A stretch of DNA of 64,000 bases from Bacteroides mediterraneensis (GTDB lineage: Bacteria; Bacteroidota; Bacteroidia; Bacteroidales; Bacteroidaceae), in contig NZ_JACJKA010000003.1 of the NCBI RefSeq assembly GCF_016900355.1, positions 165,806 to 229,805 of the forward strand, written 5' to 3'. The translations under genes and the position numbers were made by a program. Under the pieces are notes generated by a model, which searched no databases, had not been told where the DNA came from, and was given only the letters and a program-made list of their open reading frames with translations. Position 1 is the stretch's first letter; every line of letters starts with the position of its first letter. Positions 8,113 to 16,854 of the stretch are shown piece by piece.

Positions 8113-9000
8113 ATGAAAGCATTTGTATTTCCTGGACAAGGAGCTCAGTTCGTAGGAATGGGAAAAGACCTGTACGAAACATCTCCGCTTGCCAAAGAAT
8201 TATTTGAGAAAGCCAACGATATTTTAGGTTACCGCATTACTGATATCATGTTTGAAGGTACAGACGAGGATTTGCGTCAGACAAAGGTCACACAGCCTGC
8301 CGTATTCCTTCACTCTGTCATCTCTGCCTTGTGCATGGGTGAAAACTTCAAACCGGAAATGACAGCCGGACACTCTTTGGGTGAATTCTCTGCCCTGGTA
8401 GCTGCCGGAGCCTTGTCATTCGAAGACGGACTGAAACTGGTGTATGCACGCGCCATGGCCATGCAGAAAGCCTGCGAAGCCCATCCGTCTACCATGGCGG
8501 CCATCATTGCTTTGCCGGATGAGAAGGTAGAAGAAATCTGCGCCTCTGTAGCAGCCGAAGGAGAAGTCTGTGTGGCAGCTAACTACAACTGCCCGGGACA
8601 GATTGTGATTTCAGGAAGCATTGAAGGTATCAACAAGGCTTGTGAGCTGATGAAAGCAGCTGGTGCCAAACGTGCCCTCCCGTTGAAAGTAGGTGGTGCT
8701 TTCCACTCTCCGCTCATGGACCCTGCCAAGGTTGAACTGGAAGCGGCTATTAACGCTACAGAGTTCCACACCCCGAAATGTCCGATCTACCAGAATGTAG
8801 ACGCTCTTCCTCATACAGACCCGGCTGAAATCAAGAAGAACCTGGTAGCACAGCTCACTGCTTCTGTTCGTTGGACACAGACCGTACAGCACATGATTGC
8901 CGACGGAGCCGACGACTTTACAGAATGTGGTCCGGGCGCCGTACTGCAGGGACTGATCAAGAAAATCAACAAAGAAGTCAATGCACATGGAATAGCATAA
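8113..9000 (+). CDS. fabD: Malonyl-CoA--ACP transacylase
   Basis: A 295-residue acyltransferase that moves malonyl from CoA to acyl carrier protein at the start of fatty-acid elongation. The oxyanion motif FPGQGAQFVGMG opens the protein. The nucleophilic serine is in AGHSLGEFSALVAAG and the catalytic histidine in GGAFHSPLM. Normal length. It is transcribed alone here and closed by a strong terminator, away from any fab cluster. Confidence 0.97.
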   Translation: MKAFVFPGQGAQFVGMGKDLYETSPLAKELFEKANDILGYRITDIMFEGTDEDLRQTKVTQPAVFLHSVISALCMGENFKPEMTAGHSLGEFSALVAAGALSFEDGLKLVYARAMAMQKACEAHPSTMAAIIALPDEKVEEICASVAAEGEVCVAANYNCPGQIVISGSIEGINKACELMKAAGAKRALPLKVGGAFHSPLMDPAKVELEAAINATEFHTPKCPIYQNVDALPHTDPAEIKKNLVAQLTASVRWTQTVQHMIADGADDFTECGPGAVLQGLIKKINKEVNAHGIA

Positions 9001-9022
9001 TCAGACAATCAGTCTGACACAG

Positions 9023-9095
9023 GCACGAATTATACGAAACTGGCGGATCCCTTTCATACATCCGTGCTAAACCGTATAATTCGTGCTTTTTCTTT
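9023..9095 (+). terminator. Long-stem terminator after fabD
   Basis: Perfect 14-bp inverted repeat GCACGAATTATACG (9023-9036) and CGTATAATTCGTGC (9073-9086), followed by a T-rich run. The 36-nt loop contains a further CGGAT/ATCCG stem, so the hairpin is extended and two-tiered. Confidence 0.85.
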
Positions 9096-9125
9096 TTTTA
9101 TCAACCACAAATAAAGAACATCACT

Positions 9126-10826
9126 ATGGAAACGACAAAAAAAATCATTATTTATCAGGTCTTTACGAGACTTTTTGGAAATCAGAACAAAACTTGTCAG
9201 CCAGATGGAAGCATCGAAGTAAACGGATGCGGAAAAATGAAAGATTTCACCAAACAGGCTTTACATGAAATCAAGAAACTGGGAGCCACCCACATCTGGT
9301 ACACCGGCCTACTGGCCCATGCTTCTCAAACAGATTATACCGCATACGGTATCCCCAAGAATCATCCTTCCATCGTGAAAGGAAAAGCGGGTTCTCCTTA
9401 TGCCATCCGAGATTATTATGATGTAGATCCCGACTTGGCCGAACACGTAGATAAACGAATGGAAGAATTCGATGATTTGGTGAAACGTACCCATGAATGT
9501 GGGCTGAAAATGATTATCGATTTCGTACCAAACCATGTAGCTCGTCAGTATCATTCCATTGCCAAACCACAAGGAGTAAAAGATTTGGGAGAAGAGGATG
9601 ACTGCACACAGGCTTTCAATCCACAAAATAACTTCTACTACATTCCAGACCAGAAACTGGGAGGAGAAATTGATTTTTACAACCCGGAAATGGGAACCTA
9701 CGAGGAAATGCCGGCCAAAGCTACCGGAAACGACCGCTTTGACCCATGGCCCAACCGGAACGACTGGTATGAAACAGTCAAACTGAACTATGGCGTGGAT
9801 TACATCAACCATACAGGAGGACACTTCGACCCGATACCCAATACTTGGCTGAAAATGGAGCAGATCCTGAACTACTGGGCCGAAAAAGGAATCGACGGTT
9901 TCCGTTGCGACATGGCGGAAATGGTTCCCTGCGAATTCTGGGGATGGGTGATTCCGCGCATTAAAGCCACTTATCCGCATATCATCTTTATTGCCGAGGT
10001 ATATAATCCCAACGAATACCGGAACTACATTTACAACGGACATTTCGATTACTTGTACGACAAAGTGGGACTGTACGACACACTGAGAAACATCACCTGC
10101 GGCTATGGTTCAGCCACCGGCATCACGCATTGCTGGCAAAACGTGGACGATATTCAAGACCACATGCTGAACTTCCTGGAAAACCATGACGAACAGCGTA
10201 TCGCCTCCGGGTTCTTTGCACAAGACCCGTTCAAGGCTATTCCAGCCTTCATCGTTTCAGCTTGTCTGCGGAAAAATCCGGTCATGCTGTATTTCGGACA
10301 GGAATTAGGTGAAAAAGGTATGGACAGCGAAGGCTTCAGCGGACGTGACGGACGAACCACCATCTTCGACTACTGGTGTGTGGACAGTATTTTCCGCTGG
10401 AACAACCACGGGCGCTGGAATACGCATCTGCTGAATGACAGAGAAAAAGAATTACGTCATATTTATGAAACCATTCTGCATATCTGTCAGACTGAACCGG
10501 CCATCAGTGACGGTGACTTTTTCGATTTGATGTATGTCAACCTGAACGGATGGCAGATGAACGAACACAAGCAATATGCTTTCTTGCGGAAATTTGCCAA
10601 CGAGGTACTGCTGATTATGGTAAACTTCGGGGATGCTGCCGCACAGATTGGCGTCAATATACCTTCACATGCATTCGATTATCTGAAAATGACTCCTGCA
10701 CCAAAATGCAAATGCAAGGACCTGCTCTCCGGAAAACAGGAAACCATCTGCCTTTCTCCCGACAGTCCGGTCTGCACGGAACTTCCGGCATTCGGCGGAA
10801 AAATCCTGAAGTTCAAAATAAAATAA
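9126..10826 (+). CDS. GH13 alpha-amylase family protein, cytoplasmic
   Basis: A 566-residue glycoside hydrolase family 13 enzyme. The (beta/alpha)8 barrel motifs appear in order: IDFVPNHV (region I), GFRCDMAEM with the nucleophile Asp (region II), IFIAEVY with the acid/base Glu (region III) and FLENHDEQR with the third carboxylate (region IV). A beta-sandwich domain follows. There is no signal peptide, so it works on internal alpha-glucans or imported oligosaccharides and is not a Sus outer-surface amylase. Substrate specificity cannot be read from the sequence. It lies between the fabD terminator and the promoter of the next gene. Confidence 0.88.
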   Translation: METTKKIIIYQVFTRLFGNQNKTCQPDGSIEVNGCGKMKDFTKQALHEIKKLGATHIWYTGLLAHASQTDYTAYGIPKNHPSIVKGKAGSPYAIRDYYDVDPDLAEHVDKRMEEFDDLVKRTHECGLKMIIDFVPNHVARQYHSIAKPQGVKDLGEEDDCTQAFNPQNNFYYIPDQKLGGEIDFYNPEMGTYEEMPAKATGNDRFDPWPNRNDWYETVKLNYGVDYINHTGGHFDPIPNTWLKMEQILNYWAEKGIDGFRCDMAEMVPCEFWGWVIPRIKATYPHIIFIAEVYNPNEYRNYIYNGHFDYLYDKVGLYDTLRNITCGYGSATGITHCWQNVDDIQDHMLNFLENHDEQRIASGFFAQDPFKAIPAFIVSACLRKNPVMLYFGQELGEKGMDSEGFSGRDGRTTIFDYWCVDSIFRWNNHGRWNTHLLNDREKELRHIYETILHICQTEPAISDGDFFDLMYVNLNGWQMNEHKQYAFLRKFANEVLLIMVNFGDAAAQIGVNIPSHAFDYLKMTPAPKCKCKDLLSGKQETICLSPDSPVCTELPAFGGKILKFKIK

Positions 10827-10900
10827 CTCATACGCTGCGAAATACCGACCTCTATCGCATAGTTTTGATTTATTTTATTTGGTAACTTGAAACAAAAAGG

Positions 10901-10908
10901 TATCTTTG
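10901..10908 (+). promoter_or_regulatory. Predicted promoter of the acyl-CoA ligase gene
   Basis: -33 TTTG at 10878-10881, 19 bp spacing, and -7 TATCTTTG. It overlaps the upstream end of the longest reading and so supports the ATG at 10950. Confidence 0.65.
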
Positions 10909-10949
10909 CACAAATGAGCCAACTTTGTGCAAACAATCAATACAATTAT

Positions 10950-12608
10950 ATGGAAAAAAGTTTTCTGGCCTTTGTAGAAGACAGCATCAAGAACAATTGG
11001 GATTTGGATGCCCTGACAGATTATAAAGGAGCCACCTTGCAATACAAGGACGTAGCACGTAAAATAGAGAAACTACATATTCTGCTGGAAGAAAGCGGTA
11101 TCAAACCAGGCGACAAAGTAGCCTTATGCGGACGTAACAGTTCGCACTGGGGCGTCGCTTTCCTGGCTATCCTGACCTACGGGGCGGTAGCGGTCCCTAT
11201 TCTACATGAATTCAAGGCAGACAATGTGCACAACATCGTCAATCATTCCGATGCCCGTCTGCTTTTTGTAGGCGATGTGGTATGGGAATCATTGAATGAA
11301 AACGAAATGCCCAACCTGGAAGGCATCATCCTGATGACCGACTTCACCCTGCTTGTATGCCGCAGCAAACAGCTGGAATATGCCCGTGAACATTTGAATG
11401 AAATGTTCGGGAAAAAGTTTCCCCGCAACTTCCGGAAAGAACATGTCAGCTACCGGAGAGATACACCGGAAGAGCTTGCCCTGATCAACTACACATCAGG
11501 AACAACCAGTTTCTCCAAAGGTGTCATGCTTCCCTATCGCAGCCTGTGGTCCAATACGCAGTTCGCTTTTGAAGTCTTGCATCTACAACCAGGAAACAAA
11601 GTGATTTCCATCCTTCCCATGGCCCACATGTACGGGCTTGCCTTCGAATTCATCTACGAATTCTGCGCAGGCTGTCATGTATACTTCCTCACTCGCATGC
11701 CAAGCCCGAAAATCATCTTCCAGGCCTTTACCGAAGTGAAGCCTCACATCGTGATTTCCGTTCCGCTTATCATTGAGAAAATCATCAAGAAGAACGTATT
11801 GCCCAAACTGGAAACACTGAAAATGAAAATCCTGCTGAAGGTGCCCATCATCAATGACAAAATCAAAGAAGCGGTACGTGAACACATGGTACAGGCCTTT
11901 GGCGGCAACTTCTATGAGATTATTATCGGAGGAGCAGCCTTCAATCAGGATGTGGAGCGCCTGCTGAGAAGCTTGCATTTCCCTTATACAGTAGGTTATG
12001 GCATGACGGAGTGCGGTCCGATTATCAGTTATGAAGACTGGCGGCGCTACAAACCTGGTTCATGTGGAAAAGCAGCTCCCCGAATGGAAATCAAGATTGA
12101 CAGTCCAGACCCACAAAACGTGGTAGGAGAAATCCTCACAAGAGGCGAAAATGTCATGTTAGGCTATTACAAGAATCCGGAAGCTACCGCCCAAGCCATT
12201 GACGCGGAAGGCTGGTTGCATACGGGCGACTTGGGAGTGATGGACAAGGAAGGTAATCTCACCATCAAAGGACGAAGCAAGAATATGCTGCTCGGACCTT
12301 CCGGACAGAACATCTATCCGGAAGAGATTGAAGAGAAAATCAGTAACCTGCCGTATGTATGTGAGAACATTGTCATCCAGCAAAGCGACCACAAACTGGC
12401 AGCCCTGATTTATCCGGACTTTGATGAAGCATTCAAACAGGGTCTGACCAAGGAAGACATTGAAAGAATCATGGAAGAAAACCGTGTAGCAGTCAATGCG
12501 GAACTTCCTGCCTATTCACAGATTGCGCGTGTCAAGATTTATCCGGAAGAGTTTGAAAAAACGCCGAAGAAGAGTATTAAACGATTCCTTTACCAAGAAG
12601 TCAAATAA
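10950..12608 (+). CDS. Long-chain fatty acid--CoA ligase (AMP-binding protein)
   Basis: A 552-residue ANL-superfamily adenylate-forming enzyme. The P-loop-like motif is INYTSGTTSFSKGVMLPY. The A5 motif is GYGMTECGPIISYED, the A7 region is WLHTGDLGVMDKEG, and the A10 lysine lies near the C-terminus in EEFEKTPKKSIKRF. It activates a fatty acid with ATP and loads it on CoA, for phospholipid synthesis or use of exogenous lipid. The chosen start follows the promoter. The next gene starts 5 bp after its stop, so the two are almost certainly co-transcribed. Confidence 0.88.
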   Translation: MEKSFLAFVEDSIKNNWDLDALTDYKGATLQYKDVARKIEKLHILLEESGIKPGDKVALCGRNSSHWGVAFLAILTYGAVAVPILHEFKADNVHNIVNHSDARLLFVGDVVWESLNENEMPNLEGIILMTDFTLLVCRSKQLEYAREHLNEMFGKKFPRNFRKEHVSYRRDTPEELALINYTSGTTSFSKGVMLPYRSLWSNTQFAFEVLHLQPGNKVISILPMAHMYGLAFEFIYEFCAGCHVYFLTRMPSPKIIFQAFTEVKPHIVISVPLIIEKIIKKNVLPKLETLKMKILLKVPIINDKIKEAVREHMVQAFGGNFYEIIIGGAAFNQDVERLLRSLHFPYTVGYGMTECGPIISYEDWRRYKPGSCGKAAPRMEIKIDSPDPQNVVGEILTRGENVMLGYYKNPEATAQAIDAEGWLHTGDLGVMDKEGNLTIKGRSKNMLLGPSGQNIYPEEIEEKISNLPYVCENIVIQQSDHKLAALIYPDFDEAFKQGLTKEDIERIMEENRVAVNAELPAYSQIARVKIYPEEFEKTPKKSIKRFLYQEVK

Positions 12609-12613
12609 TCACC

Positions 12614-13861
12614 ATGAGATTAAAACTTATATCCGTGTTCCTGCTGGGAAGCCTCCTGGCGGGAACACCTGTTTCAGCCCAGAAAAAGGAGCAAAAAAGT
12701 GTACTGAAAAAAGGGCCTAATGTATCACTGAACATTACCAGCAAAAAAAAATTCCCTCAACGGACATACTTCAACCTGGGACTGTTCAGCAACTATCCTT
12801 GCCTGAACGGAGTGGGCATCAATGCGATTTCAAGCTTGCAACACTATAACGCATACGGCCTGCAGATTTCCGGACTTACCAATGTGGCAGGATTAAAATC
12901 CACGGGGGTACAGATTTCAGGTATTGCCAATGTGACAGGAAAAAGAGCCTGTGGATTTATCTTCTCCGGACTAACTAACGTAACAGGGACCTCTGCATAC
13001 GGCATGTCTGTGGCCGGACTGGGAAACATCTCGGGAGGAGACATTAAAGGTATGGGTATTGCCGGACTGGTCAACGTAAGCGAAGACTTTCGAGGGGTAG
13101 CTATTGCGGGACTGGCCAACGTCAACAAAGATGTACAGGCCGGACTGATTCTCAGCGGACTGATGAACGTGTCAGGAACCTCCTCCAGAGGCGTTCAATT
13201 GACTTCGTTGCTCAACGTCACAGGAAAATCCAACGAAGGATGGCAGCTGGCTGGTTTAGGAAATGTCAGTGTGGAAAACAAAGGTGTACAAAGTGCCTTA
13301 CTGAACTACAGCGTGGAAAACAAAGGCGTACAGTTAGGCATAGGTAATGTAAATACCAAAAGTGATGCCCGAGGCTATCAGATAGGAATTATCAACGTAA
13401 GTATAGACAGTACGGCACATCAGATAGGCTGTATCAACCTGAAACCGGAAACACGCGTACAAATGATCATCTCCGGAGGTAATGCCAACAAAGGAAGCCT
13501 GTCTATCCGCTTCAAGAACAAATTTACTTACACACAGATTGGTGCGGGAGCTTACTATCTGGGAACCGATCGTCCCGTTTCCGTCAGCGGATTTTATCGG
13601 GCCGGTGTATATCACAGCCTGACTAAGAAACTCGATCTCAGCGCAGACGTCGGATACTACCACATCGAATCACTGGACAAAAAAAATCAGGGAATCCCCG
13701 CACGCTTGTATGCGCTGGAACCTCGCATCAGCTTGGAATACAGCCTGACGAAAAAATTTGGTCTCTTCGTATCCGGCGGATACGGATGGACCCGTACCTA
13801 TAAAGGCAATCATGCTTTTGACCAGAAAATGGTCTTTGAAGCGGGAATGGTTCTGTTTTAA
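12614..13861 (+). CDS. Secreted 16-residue repeat protein (LA_2272 surface-repeat-like)
   Basis: A 415-residue exported protein with a cleavable signal peptide ending near TPVSAQ. Residues 82 to about 270 are some twelve tandem repeats of about 16 residues, consensus G-h-x-h-S/A-G-L-x-N-V-S/T-G-x-x-x-x (GLQISGLTNVAG, GVQISGIANVTG, GFIFSGLTNVTG). The regular Gly/Asn ladder suggests a beta-solenoid or stacked beta-sheet. The C-terminal 130 residues alternate aromatic and polar residues and end in MVFEAGMVLF, like an outer-membrane barrel strand. The repeats resemble the LA_2272-type surface repeat. Co-transcribed with the acyl-CoA ligase; role unknown. Confidence 0.75.
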   Translation: MRLKLISVFLLGSLLAGTPVSAQKKEQKSVLKKGPNVSLNITSKKKFPQRTYFNLGLFSNYPCLNGVGINAISSLQHYNAYGLQISGLTNVAGLKSTGVQISGIANVTGKRACGFIFSGLTNVTGTSAYGMSVAGLGNISGGDIKGMGIAGLVNVSEDFRGVAIAGLANVNKDVQAGLILSGLMNVSGTSSRGVQLTSLLNVTGKSNEGWQLAGLGNVSVENKGVQSALLNYSVENKGVQLGIGNVNTKSDARGYQIGIINVSIDSTAHQIGCINLKPETRVQMIISGGNANKGSLSIRFKNKFTYTQIGAGAYYLGTDRPVSVSGFYRAGVYHSLTKKLDLSADVGYYHIESLDKKNQGIPARLYALEPRISLEYSLTKKFGLFVSGGYGWTRTYKGNHAFDQKMVFEAGMVLF

Positions 13862-13887
13862 ACAGACCATTCCTCATTTTTTCAGAA

Positions 13888-14475
13888 TCAACTGTTCAGA
13901 CTTGCAGAACGCACCCGGCTCAAAGTTTCCGGAGTCATCTGCAACAGAGAAGCGATATACACCAAGGGGGCACGCTTCAAGATTTCAGGATGCAACTGAA
14001 GCAATTTGTTGTAACGCTCATGGGCCGGTTCAAACCGCAGCGTATCCGCTTTTACCTGCGACTCAATTAAAGACAACTCAAAAATTCTCCGATACCATGC
14101 CCCGATACCTGCATCTTTCAGCGCCAACTGCTCCAACCGGTCCTTTGGGATCTCCCACAATATAGAAGGTTCCAAGGTTTCAATCATCAGCCGCGTAGGC
14201 TCTTCTTTCAAGTAACTTTCAAGACAAATAACAACTCCTCCTTCGTAGGCAATGTGTTCCGTCAAATCCTTATCGTACTTAAAATAGAATTGACGAGTCA
14301 GTCCTTTTTCCACATAAAGCATGCAACGGCAAACGTCACCTTCATTCAAAATCCTTTCACCTTTCTTGTATTTTCTACAAGTCAGTATCTCCGCCAGTTC
14401 ATGAAGCTGCTCCCGGTTTAGAAGACATTTCATCCCCGACGTCATCAGTCTAGCCACTTCTACATTTGTCATCAT
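13888..14475 (-). CDS. Crp/Fnr-family transcriptional regulator
   Basis: A 195-residue cyclic-nucleotide-binding-fold regulator. The beta-roll is in YKKGERILNEGDVCRCMLYVEKGLTR; the dimer helix follows near residue 120. The C-terminal winged helix is short, with ASLLQMTPETLSRVRSAS as recognition helix. There is no Fnr-type Cys cluster, and the cAMP-contact residues are not conserved, so the ligand is unknown. The ATG at 14475 is preferred; a GTG sits three codons earlier. It lies 21 bp downstream of the YitT gene and is probably in the same transcript. Confidence 0.82.
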   Translation of the reverse strand: MMTNVEVARLMTSGMKCLLNREQLHELAEILTCRKYKKGERILNEGDVCRCMLYVEKGLTRQFYFKYDKDLTEHIAYEGGVVICLESYLKEEPTRLMIETLEPSILWEIPKDRLEQLALKDAGIGAWYRRIFELSLIESQVKADTLRFEPAHERYNKLLQLHPEILKRAPLVYIASLLQMTPETLSRVRSASLNS

Positions 14476-14496
14476 ACTATTCACTTTTCTCTAACG

Positions 14497-15384
14497 TTAC
14501 TTCACTTTTATACGGTCGAAACCTTCTCCAAACACTCCAATTACGGCACTTTGTGAAACAAAAGCCTTGGAATCAATATCTTTTATCAAACGGAAAATCG
14601 TGCTTGACTCTCTTTTCTTTGCCAATACAAACATCATCTTGACTCCATTGTGAGTATAACATCCCACCCCATCAATGAAAGTCACGCCACGATGCAGGTC
14701 CTTGTTGATGCGGGCTCCAATCTCTTCGTATTTATTGGATATGATGAAAAACTGTACTGACTGACGGGCACTGTTCACCACCTGGTCGAGCACAAAGCTG
14801 GAAATAAACAATACCACATATCCGTAAACCACTTTCTCCCAGCTATGTAACACCAAATAACTTGAAGAAATAATAATCACATCGCAAATCAGAATTACTT
14901 TTCCCAATGAAATGTCACGGTACTTATTGACAATAGCGGCTATAATATCTGTACCACCGGTACTTCCATTGGCAGAAAATGCCACTCCGATACCCGCTCC
15001 ACAGAAAGAAGCTCCCAATACACACGACATGAACGGTTGATTATGAATCAAAGGCCCGGAAATAATTTTTTGAATGACACTCAAAATAACGGTCAATGTA
15101 AAGACTGCGAAAATGGTCTTCAAACAAAATTTAAGCCCCAAAATTTTCAAGGCAAGTAAAAGCAGCAAGAAATTAATGATTAAATAAGTGTATTGCACCG
15201 GAAAACCCGTACCCCAAAAAATAATTGACGCAATACCCGGCACTGCGCCCGAAGGAATATCACTGGGCAACAAAAATCCGGTCCATCCGATACCATACAT
15301 AATCATTCCCAATGCGATCATTAAATAATCCTTGGTTTCTCTCAATAATTTCTGCTTTCTCGTAGTAGGCAAAGCTGGATTCAT
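14497..15384 (-). CDS. YitT family membrane protein
   Basis: A 295-residue inner-membrane protein with about five transmembrane segments in the first two-thirds (including the GSTGGTDIIAAIVNKY motif of the YitT family) and a soluble C-terminal DUF2179 domain from about residue 210 (FIISNKYEEIGARINKDL, GVTFIDGVGCYTHNGVKM). The transported or sensed molecule is not known for this family. The ATG at 15384 fits the -7 box at 15415-15422; the longer reading would begin upstream of the transcript start. Confidence 0.88.
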   Translation of the reverse strand: MNPALPTTRKQKLLRETKDYLMIALGMIMYGIGWTGFLLPSDIPSGAVPGIASIIFWGTGFPVQYTYLIINFLLLLLALKILGLKFCLKTIFAVFTLTVILSVIQKIISGPLIHNQPFMSCVLGASFCGAGIGVAFSANGSTGGTDIIAAIVNKYRDISLGKVILICDVIIISSSYLVLHSWEKVVYGYVVLFISSFVLDQVVNSARQSVQFFIISNKYEEIGARINKDLHRGVTFIDGVGCYTHNGVKMMFVLAKKRESSTIFRLIKDIDSKAFVSQSAVIGVFGEGFDRIKVK

Positions 15385-15414
15385 CTCTTTGGTTTTCTTT
15401 AAAAATTTCGAATG

Positions 15415-15422
15415 CAAAAGTA
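15415..15422 (-). promoter_or_regulatory. Predicted -7 box of the YitT-Crp unit
   Basis: TACTTTTG on the minus strand, 31 bp before the ATG at 15384. Confidence 0.6.
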
Positions 15423-15510
15423 AAAAAAAATCCACAGAATTGACTTATATCAATTTCAAAAAATAAGAAAATAAAGCAAGAACAGATTTTCTAAAATGGC
15501 ATGATTTTTG

Positions 15511-15518
15511 TAATTTTG
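15511..15518 (+). promoter_or_regulatory. Predicted -7 box of dapL
   Basis: TAATTTTG, perfect consensus, 19 bp before the dapL ATG. Confidence 0.6.
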
Positions 15519-15537
15519 CCGGCAAATAGAAGAATAA

Positions 15538-16767
15538 ATGGCATTAGTCAACGAACACCTGCTCAAATTACCGGAAAACTACTTGTTTTCCGATATCGTG
15601 AAAAGAGTAAATTCTTTTAAAGTGACACATCCCCAGGCCCGCATCATTCATCTGGGAATCGGCGATGTGACCCTACCTATTCCCAAAGCATGTGTGGAAG
15701 CCATGCAAAAAGCTGCCGGAGAATTAGGCAACGCGGAAACCTTCAGAGGATATGGTCCCGAACAAGGATATGATTTCTTAATCGAAGCCATTCTGAAACA
15801 TGATTATGCGGCTCATGGCATCAATTTTGACAGCAATGAAATATTTATCAGCGATGGTTCAAAATCAGATACGGGAAACATCGGTGACATCCTGCGCCAT
15901 GACAACAGCATCGGAGTGACTGATCCCATTTATCCGGCCTACATCGACTCCAATGTTTCCTGTGGAAGAGCGGGAGTGCTGGAGGAAGATGGAAAATGGA
16001 GCAATGTAGTCTATATGCCTTGCCGTATCGAAAACAATTTCGTGCCGGAAATTCCGAAGCAGCGCATTGACATCATTTATCTATGCTACCCGAACAACCC
16101 CACTGGAGCTGTCTTGACGAAGAGCGAACTCAAAAAGTGGGTCAACTATGCCATAGAAAACGATGCACTCATCATTTTCGATGCAGCCTACGAAGCCTAT
16201 ATACAAGATCCCGACATTCCCCACTCTATCTATGAAATCAAAGGGGCCAAGAAAGTAGCCATCGAATTCCGTAGTTTCTCAAAGACCGCCGGATTTACCG
16301 GAGTACGCTGCGGATACATGGTCATCCCGAAGGAGGTGACCGCAGCCACCCTGGAAGGAGAACGGGTACAACTGAACAAACTATGGCTCAGACGACAGGC
16401 CACCAAATTCAACGGAGTATCTTATATCACTCAGCGAGGAGCCGAAGCAATTTATACTCCGGAGGGGAAAGAACAAGTAAAGGCCATGGTGAAATATTAT
16501 ATGGACAATGCCAAAATCATGAAAAAAATGCTCTCGAAGACCGGTGTACAGTTCTTTGGGGGAGACAATGCACCTTACTTATGGGTAAAGGCACCGGGCA
16601 ATCAGACCGCATGGAAGTTCTTCGACAAACTGCTGTACGAAGCACACGTAGTGAGCACCCCGGGAGTCGGATTCGGCCCCAGCGGTGAAGGATATGTACG
16701 ACTGACTTCTTTCGGCGACCGTCACCAATGCGAGGAAGGCATTCGAAGAATCTGTCAGTGCCTGTAA
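15538..16767 (+). CDS. dapL: LL-diaminopimelate aminotransferase
   Basis: A 409-residue fold-type I PLP enzyme that converts tetrahydrodipicolinate to LL-diaminopimelate in one step, for lysine and peptidoglycan. The Schiff-base lysine is in EFRSFSKTAGFTGVRCGY. Other family marks are YPNNPTGAVLT, FDAAYEAYI, and the N-terminal LFSDIVKRV. Length is exactly that expected for DapL. It has its own promoter and is followed by glnN after an 87-bp G-poor leader with no terminator, suggesting co-transcription of two nitrogen-linked enzymes. Confidence 0.95.
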   Translation: MALVNEHLLKLPENYLFSDIVKRVNSFKVTHPQARIIHLGIGDVTLPIPKACVEAMQKAAGELGNAETFRGYGPEQGYDFLIEAILKHDYAAHGINFDSNEIFISDGSKSDTGNIGDILRHDNSIGVTDPIYPAYIDSNVSCGRAGVLEEDGKWSNVVYMPCRIENNFVPEIPKQRIDIIYLCYPNNPTGAVLTKSELKKWVNYAIENDALIIFDAAYEAYIQDPDIPHSIYEIKGAKKVAIEFRSFSKTAGFTGVRCGYMVIPKEVTAATLEGERVQLNKLWLRRQATKFNGVSYITQRGAEAIYTPEGKEQVKAMVKYYMDNAKIMKKMLSKTGVQFFGGDNAPYLWVKAPGNQTAWKFFDKLLYEAHVVSTPGVGFGPSGEGYVRLTSFGDRHQCEEGIRRICQCL

Positions 16768-16854
16768 GCAACCTTCCAACACAACCCAATACCTCAAACA
16801 ACAACCCATACATCAACCATAAAACCAAACAACTTAAATAAGAAATAAGATAGT

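Noticed and set aside
10887..10949. Upstream start for the acyl-CoA ligase
   Set aside because: The extension runs through the -33/-7 promoter, so it would not be in the mRNA.
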